Shown: positions 45,012-56,899, counted from the stretch's first letter. The stretch is 64,000 bases of DNA from Isoetes taiwanensis (GCA_021234155.1 JAJEKV010000101.1:2461089-2525088); one strand, 5' to 3'. Program-made: numbers and translations. Notes: generated by a model from the letters alone, not told the origin.

Positions 45012-46852
45012 ATGGGGAGCCATGGAAAGAGCAGAAGCCCTAGCAGGAGTAGGAGCCCTTCTCCTGGTCGGAAGCGCCATAGAAGCAGAAGCTGGAGCCC
45101 AAGCAGAAGCAGAAGCTTTAGCCCTAGGAGCCGGAGCCGGAGCCGCAGTCCTGCAAAAAGACGTGGATATCGCGACAGAAGGAGGAGCTATAGCCGTAGC
45201 CCAAGCCCTGCTTACCATCGCCGACATCGTCGCAGCCCAAGTTGGGAAAGGGACTTGAGCCCTCCTCCTTTGTTCCGGCATCGCGGTTACGACAGGCACA
45301 ACCCTCCATGTAGCCTCCTTGTACGCAACATTTCCAGAGATGCCAGGTAAACATCTTTGTTATGGTGCAAGAAAATTAGGGTTCTTTATGTTGTCCTTTG
45401 TACTCTTTTTCTTACCTGCAATAGATAGGACCATCTTTTCAGCCTTTTCAAGTGCTCAATTCCTTGACAATTATGAGTTCTCCCATGTTGCAACTATGGC
45501 TTTGATCCCATGGCCATGTTGTGAAAATGTTACAGTCATGGCAGGGATTTTTCTCAAACGTCTTTTGTCAGTTTTTACCATACATGCTCTGGACTATTTT
45601 GAAACTATGGCTTTGTTTCCATGCCCATGTCATGCAAATGCTGCAGTCATGGCAGGAATCTTTTTGAATGTAGTATGGATATTAATAAGGAGAATTATGT
45701 CAAGTGAGGAAGCCTACATCATGTCTTTCCAACTTGTTTTCCTGGTAACATGATGGTTTTGTTTTTGTTACTTACCATTACATTTTTATTGTTCAGCTTA
45801 TTTACTAAACTCAAGTGAACAGATTCATGGGTGCTTTGAAATTCCCTAACTGCATTCCATTTAGAGTAGGTGGAAGACTAAGATGAAGTGGATGGCAAGA
45901 AAGTGTTGAATTCTTTCATGTAGAAGATAGAAGGGAAAGATGAGGTGGAAGACTGAAGAGTGTTTGTGGTAAGCTGAGTTCGTACAGCTTTTGAAACTGA
46001 GATTGGTTGGCTGGCCCCGCTTGATACTTTCCATACTAGTCAACACTCATTGGGGCTTCATATTATATGGCTGCATATTCTTCTCACACTGCCTGTTTTG
46101 TGCTATATAGAGTGAATTTCCAGTATCATATAGAGTGAATTTCCAGTATCATGTAATATTTGACTTTAGTGCTGTTTTCTGTTGCATATCAAAGTTGTAT
46201 TCTGTTGTGGCTTGTAAACATAGGCAACTTTATTGCTTGTTCTGGCATTGAGTTCTTATTATTAGAATCCTTCTGGATAACAGACCTGAGGATATACGTG
46301 GTCCGTTTGAACGATTTGGACATGTCAAAGACGTTTATTTACCAAAAGACTATTACACCGGGTAAGTCTTTTTAATGGTTTTTCCACTCTTAATCTATTC
46401 TTAAGATGGGCCATTATGCTCATTTGTACTGCGCATTGCAGGGAACCTCGAGGATTTGGTTTTGTGCAGTTCAGGGATCCAAATGATGCTGCAGATGCAA
46501 AGTATAATCTTGACAGGACAATTGTTGGAGGTCGTGAAATAACGGTAGTGTTTGCTGAGGAGAACAGGAAAAAACCACAGGAAATGCGGAAGAAACAGCG
46601 CTCTAGGCAAGTTGCTCTCAGCATTTTGTTGTCATTGTTAGTTTGGAATTAACTTTCTATTGTGTATATATAGGAGTAGCAGCCTAGGCGGTGGAAGATC
46701 CCTTGATAGGCGTAGCCCACCTAGATCGTCTCGTTTAAGATGTAAGCCTTTGCAAATTAATTACGGTCTGTTCATATGGTTAATGGCTTAGCAAGGTGAC
46801 GTGTTTGTGTACAGCTAATTCTTATTCACGTTCACCATCTCCAAGGCGTTGA
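45012..46852 (+). CDS. SC35-like (SCL-type) serine/arginine-rich splicing factor, five coding exons
   Basis: Nuclear pre-mRNA splicing factor. The exons 45012-45346, 46284-46361, 46442-46606, 46674-46741 and 46815-46852 keep one frame and give 227 residues. Residues 1-99 are an RS/SP-rich arm (RSPSRSRSPSPGRKRHRSRS); the RRM spans about 100-180 with RNP2 LLVRNI (102-107) and RNP1 RGFGFVQF (141-148); a short RS tail ends SRSPSPRR. The RRM pattern GPFERFG ... DVYLPKDYYTG is characteristic of plant SCL proteins. SR domains bind exonic enhancers and recruit the spliceosome. Introns are 937, 80, 67 and 73 bases; the third is GC-AG. Intron 1 contains a direct repeat of about 70 bases (near 45485 and 45602). 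The start ATG gives the full RS arm. No inactivating change is seen. Confidence 0.93.
46607..46673 (+). other. GC-AG intron of the SCL-like gene
   Basis: The donor reads AG|GCAAGT and the acceptor TATATAG|GAG. Using these sites keeps the frame and extends the RS tail. Reading through instead gives about 15 residues (QVALSILLSLLVWN) and a stop. GC donors are a small but regular class in plants and are often alternatively spliced. Confidence 0.8.
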
Positions 46853-47545
46853 TCTTGAAAGACTGTTAGTTTTAAAAGGAATATTATTGAAAAGTGACCT
46901 CTGTCCTCTTTTATTCAATCTGGATAGAAGCGTCGTATGCAAAGTTAATTTCAGGATTGTGTTGTGAGTAATTTCTTCGGTCTTGGGCTTTCTATGAAAT
47001 GTTCTAAAAGGAATTATATTCAAGTTTCAATTATGGGAAAGCATTTCAATCGCGTTGGTCTTCTATAGTTAAATCTAAGATTTAATAATCTTAACAAATA
47101 TTCCATTAGAGGAATGCTAGTCGTAGTGGAGGAGGCCTTTATATGCAAATAATCTTTCCGGCATTTCGTTATTTATAGTCAACAAGGCCATATCTTTGTG
47201 CAAACCATTTCCCAAGGATTAGATAAAAAATTGTGTAGGAAGAATATAACGTAGATCAATTTTTATCTGGAGCAAATTTTAAATATTCAAGTTAATGGTG
47301 CAACAACTATTCAATATTCAGGTATTGTAGCAAAGAGAATGATGAAAATACTGCTCATATGGTATCAATCATATTACTGTAGCAATAAGAACAGTGTACA
47401 TTTCTTCACTGAGAGCACATGCAATCACCAAGCAGATGAATCCATTGAATCTAAGCAAGTACAAAGGATTGCTCCTTATGTTAGATATCAGGCAGCATGA
47501 TTCCCAAAGAATCAATGCCATAAGTTGCACGACGGTTTTGCTCCT
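46853..47545. other. 3' flank of the SCL-like gene
   Basis: AT-rich non-coding sequence. No confident polyadenylation signal or second gene. The transcript's 3' UTR presumably ends within the first few hundred bases. Confidence 0.5.
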
Positions 47546-48000
47546 TCCTTGTTTTGAATGAATATAACATGACTTAGTACTATTCGATTTCAATCGGGCA
47601 TTTAAGCCTTTGACCATTGAAACCTATTTGCTGCATTGAAACCTAATATGACCTTGAAGGCTCAAATCTTCAATAATTGTGCATATGTCATATTCATCTA
47701 GTTTTAGCACTAGATTGCAAACTTTGTAGATACGCCATTAACTTTTGCCCCTTTTCTATTTTATATGAATATAACATGACTTAGTACTATTCAACCGAGT
47801 ATTTAAGCCTTCGGACCATTGAAAACTAATAGGACCTTTAAGGCTTAAATCTTCAATCGTCTTGCATGTCATATTTACCTATTTTTAGCACTAAGTTGCA
47901 AACTTTGCAGATAAACCATTAAGTTCGGTAGATCCCTTAGAAGTGTAGACTTTGCAGATAAGCCATTAACTTCTGTAGATCCCTTAGAAGTGCAGGTAAG
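47546..48000. repeat. Tandem direct repeat (about 190 bp, two copies plus partials)
   Basis: ATGAATATAACATGACTTAG (47559-47578 and 47764-47783) starts two successive copies that run to TTTGCAGATAAACCATTAAG-type ends. Shorter units (GTAGATCCCTTAGAAGTG, twice) follow to about 48000. Confidence 0.75.
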
Positions 48001-48047
48001 TCATTAATCATGTGGATCACTTAGCAAACACCCACCAACACACCAAA

Positions 48048-48908
48048 TGTAACATTCCTAACCGACATGCCCTTAACCAACTGGGCAATAACATCTAGAT
48101 GTTTATGTGTAGTCGCTTCCATCCATTTATGTTGGTGTTCCGGGAACTCGATACAAAGATTCACTCGAGCGGTATTCACATATATAATATGAACAAGGCA
48201 AAAATGTGTAGACATTTATGAGTAGTCGCTTCCATCCATTTATGTTGGTGTCCCGAGAATGCGACATCAAGATCCACCCGAGCAGTATTCACATATATAA
48301 TATAAACACAATCCCCCTTCCCCCCCCCCTGCCACCCCCCCCACACCCCCAAATGTAACGTTCCTAACCAACATGCTCTTAACCAACTGGGCAAAACATC
48401 TAGATGTTTATGAGTAGTTGCTTCTAGCCATTTATGTCGGTGTCCCAGGAACGCGACATCAAGATCCACTCGAGCAATCTCCCAGGAACGCGACACCAAG
48501 ATCCACTCGAGCAATCTCCCATGGGTCCGTTACAATCTCTCCCACTAGAATTATGCTCGTCCTTGAGCATCATACTTCTACTCGAGCAATGGGTCTGTTA
48601 CAATCTCTCTCACTAGAATTATGCTCGTCCTTGAGCATCATACTTCTACTGTGGACACAACCACACTGCACTTTCCCTCCACGGTGGAATTACGTGTCAT
48701 ATGACATCCATGTCATTTATGCCCCCATGGAGACTCGAACTCGAGCCCTACTCTGCTACCAAATATAATGTTCCTAACCGACACGCTCTTAACCAATTGG
48801 GCAAAATCGTCTAGACATTTATTACTAGTCGCTTCTATCCATTTATGCTGGTGTCTCAGGAACGTGACAACAAGATCTACTTGAGCGGTCTCCCATGGGT
48901 CCGTTGCA
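48048..48908 (-). mobile_element. Compound TRIM array (miniature LTR retrotransposon)
   Basis: Short LTRs of the TGTAACG...CGTTACA type occur at 48048-about 48178 (variant), about 48206-48308 (partial), 48354-48534 and 48764-48908, all minus. Between the last two lies an internal domain of about 230 bp: a primer-site-like TGGTAGCAGAG next to the right LTR, and a polypurine tract (TAGTGGGAGAGA) next to the left one. A 68-bp block carrying the tract and an LTR tip is duplicated at 48535-48602. There is no coding capacity, as in all TRIMs. The solo copy at 13987-14145 belongs to the same family. Confidence 0.8.
48732..48804 (-). promoter_or_regulatory. tRNA-like box A / box B pair across the TRIM LTR-internal junction
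   Basis: On the minus strand TTGCCCAATTGG (48793-48804, inside the LTR) resembles box A, and GAGTTCGAGTC (48732-48742, just past the primer site) resembles box B. They are in the right order, with starts about 60 bases apart. All four LTR copies in the window keep the box A-like word. It could be a polymerase III promoter or simply tRNA-like sequence around the primer site. Confidence 0.4.
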
Positions 48909-48914
48909 ACCCAC

Positions 48915-49035
48915 CGCCTTTTTTTTGAAGGCACAATTGACGGGAGTTGCACCTGCCCATGTCTCCCACCTAATCGTATCCAGTGGGTTTTGAACCCTAG
49001 TGGAGGTCATCCAGTAGGCACCACCACGATCATTC
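48915..49035 (-). mobile_element. Candidate short SINE-like unit
   Basis: On the minus strand a box B-like GGGTTCAAAACCC (near 48986-48998) is followed by a short body and an A run (48921-48928). The length (about 115 bp) and tail suggest a SINE fragment, but box A is weak and no TSD was identified. Confidence 0.3.
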
Positions 49036-49059
49036 TCCCTTTATATTAATAAACCCTAC

Positions 49060-49730
49060 AATTTATCATGTTTCTCAAGCAACTGAATTTATTTTCTATC
49101 GCAGGCTTTGTCATGATATTTGTCAGATGTTGATCTGTATTCACATATTGTACTTGAGTAATATTTATGTTCATTAGATCTCAAATACAATGTGTTTCTA
49201 GCTTTATGTGCTTGGTCCTTTCATGCAAGATAGGGTTTTTAGACATGGCAATATAACTTGTACTACCAGACTGCAATATTAAAGGATCATTTTGCACCAT
49301 TCTCAATTCACTTACCAATCTTATGCTAAACAGATAACAAGGCTAATGAGTTCTATTCTCACATTTCCAAGATACTGGTCCACCTCCTACATTAAAACTA
49401 ATCTAGAGATTGATTTTTTTCCATCAAGGTCTCCACCCCAGTCTGAGTCACAAAAAGAATTAAGCTCCAAGTTTTTAAAGTTGAACACTATGATAATTAG
49501 CTGTTCCCTTGAAATATCTAAGCACACTTTTTGCAGCTTACTAGTGAGACATACCTGGATTATTATAATATTTACTCAAGATATTCACTGCATATGAATT
49601 GTCTGGTCTAATGCAATGAGCTAGATATAACAAGCAACCAACCAGCTCTCGATACGGAAGATCTTGTACTTCAGTTCTTTCTTCTTCTAACCTTGGACAA
49701 AGTTCATTAGACAGTTAGTTTCCACCATTG
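49060..49730 (-). pseudogene. Ty1/copia RNase H remains
   Basis: The minus strand shows DSDWGGDLDG (near 49450-49425) and SKNPILHERTKHI (near 49240-49200), hallmark stretches of copia-type RNase H. It is the 3' end of the copia pol whose RT and integrase lie at 51300-52420. Fossil with several breaks. Confidence 0.8.
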
Positions 49731-49734
49731 GTTT

Positions 49735-51165
49735 TTTAGGGTAAGAATTTTTAGATTAATATGAAAAGGGGTACACGACCTTCTTGTGGGCTCCACAGTA
49801 GCATCGATCCGAGCCATCGGATCGCCATTCTGGGAAGGGACGAGCTCCTATATAAGGCCTTTTCCTCTTTTGGCTCGGTTATCGGCGTCTTCTCACAGCA
49901 GCAGTATACAATGTTTTGAAGAATAGAGAGGGGTAGCCGACCATAGGAACAATATCGGACTACCCCACAAACAGATTTGTGTCTCTTGCGAGTCCCTTCC
50001 CAGAATAAGAAGTATACAACGCTCTTGGTCACCAGATAGAAAGAATTGTAGCAATAAATGCACGCAGCCATCAAACTGAAAAGCTACCCAAAGAAAAAGT
50101 CCACGTACTATGGTCAAGGATCTCAACCTCTTCTTCATCCTTGCAAAATGATATGCTCCTCAGCATTTTAGTCTTCCAGTACTAGAGGGCGTGGCCTTCT
50201 TCCCAGCTATTGTAAGTACTATGGGAAGGTAATAGCACTTGTAGAGTGCAATCAAATTATTCCTCAAGATCCTGAAGAACGCGCCGAAGGAATACCTAGA
50301 AGAATAAGATAGGCAAGTCGCTCTAGATTGTATGAGAACGCCTGAAGATCTGTCTTCTTCTCCTACTAGCAGTACTATAGAGGCTGACTTGTTTTTCCAG
50401 AGGTACATTCCACTACCAAGAAGCCCAACCCGCAAGATTTTAAGCAGAATAGAACTGTACTAGACAAGATTGCCAACTGTCTTCCCACTAGCAAGGTACT
50501 ACAGGCAAATCACCAAGAGCTCCCTCCAATACTAGAGCAACCCGCTACTCCACTCTGCAGCTGGGATAGAGAAGGGGAAAAAACCCATAGGCGATACCAA
50601 GCAAGCAACACGTAAGACCAAAAAAAGCCATTCTAAGTCCCCTCCTGTCATGGTAATGCTGCAGTGAGTGCAGACACAACTGCAGTGAGTGCGGCCTTCA
50701 GGTTGCAATGAGTGCAACAGACCAATCAGGAGACAACATAACCATAACTGCAATGAGTGCAGCACTGGTTCACAGCTGAAGAAATGATAAATGACCTTTC
50801 CAGATCTGAAAAATCAAGCTTAAATAGCATCTATGTGCTCTAGCATCAGCCAAGAAAACAAGCTGACTACTAGCCTAGCTCTGCCCAAACATGAAAACAC
50901 AAATGGCAAATGATTAAAGTAGTTCCCTACCAGATCAAGTGCTGATGCTACAAGAGGGAGTTGGAAATAGCGGCCATATCCCATCCTATCCTCTGCTGCA
51001 ACTGTCACATTAGAAATGGAGGCAGAGAACTTTACCTTCTGCCATGGCTTCCGGAAGAGGGCAGAAGCAGCAAGGTTGCTCTTCCAGCAATCGCACCTGC
51101 ATAAGGAGGTAGAGAGCAGTGGTCGGGCGGCTGCCGCCGCCGCCCTATTTAGGGCGCAACACGTT
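49735..51165. mobile_element. Unclassified insertion between copia RNase H and RT
   Basis: About 1.4 kb separates two parts of one copia pol, so I infer an insertion. It contains a TATA-like CTATATAAGG (49849-49858), a 15-bp perfect inverted repeat (49828-49842 with 49992-50006) enclosing an 11-bp hairpin (49930-49966), and words like CTGCAGTGAGTGC repeated at 50655-50765. The ends are approximate. Open frames here lack recognisable domains. It may be an LTR-type or non-autonomous element. Confidence 0.45.
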
Positions 51166-51299
51166 CCGCATTGTTTTACATTCTTCCATATTGAATCTTT
51201 TCAGCACCCCTGCAATATTCTAGCCTTAAGAGAGTGTCATAACTTTCCCTTTTTTATCCTTATAGACCTTGATATCTATATAAATTTTTTAACTCCCCC

Positions 51300-52440
51300 A
51301 AATTAGACATCTTGAACTTGTCCTTTAGAATATCCTCGCATTTTTATAGGATGTCCATGTTGCTACTAACCATGATTTTATCATCAACATAGAAAGGAGC
51401 ATAATAGAATATTAATCCCTCCTTAAACAAATATATGTTGCTATTATCCTTTAGTTTAATAAAACCTTGTTCTTTTAGATATGCATTCATGCAAAGGCAC
51501 CATTGCCTGGGTGATTGTTTAACCCATAAACTACTCTCTTTAATTTCCATACTTTATCTCCCCCTTGCTCAAAACCAAGTGGCTGCCTCATGTAAATGTT
51601 TTTCTCTAGTTTAACATTAAGAAGAGATTAGAATAGAATGATTTTTATCGTCCACGGAGGCCAATTGGCCTATGAGACCCAATGAAGGAGCCCAGGAGGC
51701 TTATTAATGTCAGGGTTAAAAAAAAAAACCGTCCTGAAGGGTTTTCAAGGGAAAAATCGTGGCAGTAATAATAATGCTATCAAATTGCACAAATATACAT
51801 CATCGGGCAAGCTGTGGTCCCTACTCAGTACAATTTCTCTTTTTGCTGGATCAAACATCCTATATGCCATGGAGTCCTCATCATAGCCTACAGGTATGCA
51901 ATTCTAGTCCTATCATCAAGTTTCAACCTCTGCTTCCTATCTCAAGCAACTATAAGTTTTTAGTTTATCATAATTAGGTTTTGTACCTGGCCAAAGCATC
52001 TCAGGTATTGAACCATTAATGCTTATTGATGGCAACATATTTTGTACTTGCACAAGCAGTTCTTGTTGCTTGCTTCCACAAAAACTTAGGCAGTCCTGCA
52101 TGCGTTAACATTGCCCTAACATCATATAATATGGTCCTATTTTTTCTTTGTGCAACCCCATTTTATTGAGGAGAGAAACCACAAGTCATTCTCTCAATAC
52201 CTTTTCCTTTGCAATACCTTTTGAATTCTATAGATAGATACTCTCCTTCTCTTTCTGAACGTACACACTTAACTCTTTCTCAAGTTCTATTTATGCGACA
52301 AAAGCTTTAAGTGCCTCAAAGGCTTCATCTTTGGATCTCAATCATGATCTCCACATTTTTGTTGCTTGTATGGCAGATCCTTCCATGCCAGATATTTATG
52401 TTAAGTAAGATCCCTCTTATGCCTAACCATGAGGATGAGT
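51300..52440 (-). pseudogene. Ty1/copia integrase and reverse transcriptase remains
   Basis: On the minus strand the integrase part (about 52420-51770) includes NGVAQRKNRTI and, near its end, GYDEDSMAYRMFDPAKREI. The RT part (about 51620-51300) includes MRQPLGFEQG, KQSPRQW and the catalytic YVDD box (FYVDDKIMV). Integrase before RT is the Ty1/copia order. A spacer of about 110 bp with an A run (51660-51740) lies between them. Fossil; several breaks. Confidence 0.85.
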
Positions 52441-52444
52441 GGAC

Positions 52445-53100
52445 TTGAAAATGGGGACATTTTACTGGATAAGGATTTGGTACAGCATTGCTCCAGATTC
52501 CTGACGTCTGCTCTCCCCTTGCCCCACATTGGGCATTGACGGTGCAAGAGGAACATCTCCATCACATTTGGAACATTTGGGATAAAACTATCATTTCCAA
52601 TCGGTGCTTCTCTGGCAGATTGATCGCTCGATCAAAGTAAATGTAAAGGTCCACGCATTTAAGCCACGAGTAAGCCTGCAAGTTGTTGCCCAAGAATATT
52701 GAACATTGCTTTGTCTTGTATGACCATGTTTATACCACATGGGTATGGATTCAAGCTCGTTTTCAATCGCATCTCAACAGTCAATAAATTCTCCTTGGTT
52801 CACTTTCTCGGCGTTGGTGGAGACTTACGAAACTATCATTCCATATTACACAAGTCATTTAGAAAAGACGATAGCACCTACTATTCAAAACCACTCTCCC
52901 GACTCTAGATCAAGTACTTAGGGAGATTAAGGAGAGACTATATGATTAGTATTTGGTATCCACATTATCTAAGGATGATAGAGATGAAGTTTGGGGATCT
53001 TATCTCCGTCTCATCTAATACTTCTTTAAAAGTATTGTAACCTTTTTGAGTCTTTATTATAAAATGTACGTTCTTTTAGGGGGGGAAAAAAAAAAAACAA
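52445..53100 (+). mobile_element. 5'-truncated LINE 3' end with A tail
   Basis: The plus strand reads a zf-RVT-like end (NIEHCFVLYDHV near 52698-52735), then a non-coding tail, and stops at an A run (about 53087-53098) preceded by seven Gs. The start is approximate; no clear TSD. Confidence 0.6.
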
Positions 53101-54154
53101 AATTATTTCAATGAAACCAAATATTTAGTCAAATTCTAAAAATTGCCTAATTCAACCCCTTTTTTTTATTGAAGATAGGTAGACTTATTAAGAAGTGTCC
53201 ATCCTATAAGCCAAAGGAGATCAAATTGGCCAAAACAAAAGAAGTTACGTCTGGTCAAGGCTTCCCAAAACAAGTCTAGTGGAAACCAAAAAACCAAAAA
53301 TCAAGTAAAAGACTGCTGAGAGATAATAACTGAAATGAAATAGTTTTTAAGGACCTTAATCCAGTAGTCTGATGGAGTAGGCATAACCATAACCATTTTA
53401 CTCTAACTACCTCTTAAGGTATCAAGAGGATCCGGACTTCTGGTGTGGCAATGCAAACAAGGGCAAGTTTTGGACTTGGCAAAATTGTATCTAATAGGAG
53501 TATCACTTGCTTGACATATAAATTCCCTTTTCAGGTCGAGTTGGAGGACGTAGGACTGATGGAGTCACAACTCTTATTCGAAGTGTGGCGAGGTCGCCCA
53601 GGTCAGGAAATTTGCAGCCCACCTTTTGATCTCCTCGAATTTCTTGTTTGAAAAGGAGATTTGTCTGCTGAGGAGAAAGAATTTCTCTGCAAAAAATTGA
53701 GAATCATGAGCAAACGTCATGAATCCAATAAACATTATAATTGACTTGCTTTCCATATTCTCCAAAGGACATTATAAAATTTCCAATGCCTTGGTTGGCT
53801 AGGCATGAAAAAATCTTGTTCAGGGCTATTAATAGATAAGTCCATGTTAAGATTGGTCGAACAATTTTCAATGTCCATTGAGGCAAAAAATAGGTCCTAA
53901 ATAAATGGTCTCCGTTTTCTACGAAAGATAGACATCTCGGACAAATATCACTTGCAGAAAAAAGTAGACTTGTATCTTTGTATCTCTTATTGTTGTTGGC
54001 AAGACTCTTATGCCATAGCTGCCAGCTGATAGCCTTGATTTTTAGGTTGATGGGAGACTTCCAAAGATGCTTTATGTTAATTCTGCATCTCTATGCTGAT
54101 ACCTACCATTTAATATGGATTCCTCTAGTTTTCCATTAAAAATTTATAGAATTG

Positions 54155-55410
54155 CTTTACTTTTAAGATGAAATGACTTTTGTGCTGTCCGGTCAAGGGA
54201 TTGTTACTCCAAAAGGTCGAAAAAATCCATGGATGGTGTTGTAGACAGTCTTGCTAGCTTGATCTTGATTTATGAGATGCTCAAAAGGAATAGGATTACC
54301 CATATTAAATAAATTAGAAATATGGCTTAAACTTTTGCTTTGCCAGAGTTTAGCCTGATCAAAGAAATTCCTCATCAAACAATCTATATTATATGAGTAA
54401 GAGAAATACCTTTGTTCCGAAGAATATTTTTCTGACCTGCAACCAAGCATTAATCCATTTCCTGATAAGAGGAGAAGTGTTTGCTGGGATCTTGAAGTCG
54501 AGGAAGAGACCACCGGGAAGATACAACTTACCATTCCAGCCAAAAGGTTTGCACTTGAAGATGCAGTGCTTGAGACAGAGTGTTTGATTTCATCATTGAT
54601 AAATCTGAGAGGTACTTAGCGGCCACTGTGGTGGCATGCTTCTCAATATTAATGATGTTGAAATCTCCCATACTTTTTGGCTTGCAACATTCTTCCATAA
54701 AAACTGGAGTCCAATGGGTTTTGTTTTGACTACAAGAAATGAACCTGCCAAGAATGCTCTATTTCCTCTTGTAGACTTTTTTGGCACAACAATGAAGGAA
54801 GATTGGTACATATGGGTGGAGGCAATGATAGAATTGGCCAACATAACTCTAACAGATACTTTGAATTTAGAGTGTCAACCCCAGAATAGAATTTCTTAGT
54901 GATGATAGACTAGGGATCAATGGCATTGACTCGAATGGCAAAGGGGATGCCTAACATTTTGAAATGAAGAGTATTGTAGGACGGTTCAGCTATTACCCCC
55001 ACAAATGGAGGGGCCGAAATATTGCACGATAGGAAAGAAAGAAACAAGGGGGGAATGGTGGTGGAAAAAAAAATCCAAAATTTAAAATGATGGAAAAGGG
55101 ATCAGATAATATTGCGCATTAGTGGACCCATTACTATTGAGGTTTTTCCTCGAAAACCCTTCAGAATGAGGTTGTTTAAATCTAGTAGTAAATGACTTCA
55201 CTAATGTGGTCCAGGTCAATGGGACTCTATTGCCACTGGACACCACTATTGGGCACCAAGACTACGTTTCACAATAGTAGGAAACGGAGAGGAGCCAAGT
55301 GATAGGACAGTGAAGGGAAGCTCCAACTGTCCACCAGGATAGAGCGAGCATAATCTACCGGCTAGTGCTCTATCTCCACAGGATCGGTGCACCAAAAAAT
55401 TTGAGGATTT
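54155..55410. repeat. Tandem duplication, copy 1 (period about 1256 bp)
   Basis: It begins CTTTACTTTTAAGATG at 54155 and at 55411. The copies share most bases over more than 1.2 kb, with small indels; copy 2 has about 30 extra bases near 55650-55690. Both end in GTGCACCAAAAAATTTG. The duplication includes LINE thumb sequence and about 400 bp of unassigned sequence. Confidence 0.85.
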
Positions 55411-56720
55411 CTTTACTTTTAAGATGAAATGACTTTTGTGCTGCCAGGTCAAGGGACTGTTACTCCAAAAGGTCGAAAAGATGTACTCCATGATGGTGTT
55501 GTAGACAGTCTTGCTAGTTTGATCCTGATTTATGAGATGCTCAAAAGGAATAAGATTACCCATATTAAATAAATCAGAAATATGGCTCAAACTTTTGCTT
55601 TGCCAGAGTTTAGCCCGATCGAAGAAATTCCTCATCAAACAATCTATACTATTTTTGCCCAGCAAATAACAATTTCACAAGATTGTTTGAGTAAGAGAAA
55701 CACCTCTGTTCCAGAGAACATTTTTCTGACCTGCAACCAAGCATTAATCCCCTTCCTGATAAGAGGAGGTGTATTTGCTGGGATCTTGAAGTCGAGGAAG
55801 AGACCATCGGGAAGATGCAACTTACCATTCAAGCCAAAAGGTTTGCACTTGAAGATGCAGTGATTGGGACAGAGTGTTTGATTTCATCATTGATAGCTTT
55901 GAGACGTACTTAACGGCCACTATGGTGGCATGCTTCTCAATATTAATGATGCTGAAACCTCCCATACTTTTTGGCTTGCAACAATTTTCTATGAAAACTG
56001 GAGTCCAATACGTTTTGTTTTGACTATGAGAAATAAACCTGCCAAGAATGCTCTACTTCGTCTTGTAGACTTTTTTGGCACAACAATGAAGAAAGATTGA
56101 TACATATGGATGGAGGCAATGATAGAATTGGCCAACATAGCTCTAATAGACTTAGAGAGATGCCTTGAATTTAGAGTGTCAACCTCAGAATAGAATTTCT
56201 CGGTGATGATAGACTAGGGATCAACGACATTGACTCGAATGGCAAAGGGGATGCCTAACATTTTGAAATGAAGAGTATTGTAGGATGGTTCAGCTATTAC
56301 CCCCACAAATGGAGGGGTCAAAATATTGCACGATAGGAAAGAAAAGAAACAAGGGGGAAGTGGTGGTGGAAAAAAAAATCCAAAATTCAGAATGATGGAA
56401 AAGGGATCAGATAATATTGCGCATTAATGAGCCCATTACTATTAAGGTTTTTCCTTGAAAACCCTTTGGAATGAGGTTTTTTAATCCTAATAGTAAATGA
56501 CTTCACTAATGTGGTCCAGGTCAATGGGACTCTATTGCTGCTAGACACCACTATTGGGCACTAAGACTATATTTCACAATAGTAGAAAAAGGAGAGGAGC
56601 CAAGTGTTAGGACAATGAAGGGAACCTCCAACTATCCACCAGGATAGAGTGAGTACAACATACTGGCTAGTGCTCCATCTCCACATTCGAGGATTGGTGC
56701 ACCAAAAAATTTGGGGGTTC
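55411..56720. repeat. Tandem duplication, copy 2
   Basis: Second copy of 54155-55410, ending near 56718 with CCAAAAAATTTGGGGG. The sequence beyond it (56720-56900) is non-coding with nothing that I recognise. Confidence 0.85.
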
Positions 56721-56899
56721 ATAATTTGAAACGCATGAGATGTGGATCAATAGACCCTGCAAAGCACAGCTCAAAGCTGAAGATAATGATGCTCACATGC
56801 CTGGCCAAGGAGCCAAGTAAAACCAGTGTATAAGTATATGCTAAGCTCCATCATAGCTATTAGCTACATTATTTTTGTAATAGAATTTGGTTGCACCAA

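Larger units (their letters stand above)
53159..56720 (-). mobile_element. Minus-strand LINE with an internal tandem duplication
   Basis: A T run (53161-53169) is the poly(A) tail seen from the plus strand. Reading leftward on the minus strand one meets the thumb region (MLANSIIASTHMYQSSF near 54844-54790, FKMLGIPFAIR near 54965-54930), a zf-RVT-like region (CLSFVENGDHLF near 53940-53905) and the tail. A segment of about 1256 bp (54155-55410) is repeated at 55411-56720. The catalytic RT part and endonuclease are not recognisable. Multiple frameshifts and stops. Confidence 0.7.

Noticed and set aside
44985-45354. Alanine-rich and proline-rich open frames on both strands over the SCL first exon
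   Set aside because: Mirror readings of the RS-rich coding sequence. Only the frame from 45012 joins cleanly to the downstream exons and gives an RRM.
48360-48815. Functional tRNA gene on the minus strand
   Set aside because: The box A- and box B-like words are present, but the acceptor and anticodon stems do not form and the sequence lies across a TRIM LTR boundary.
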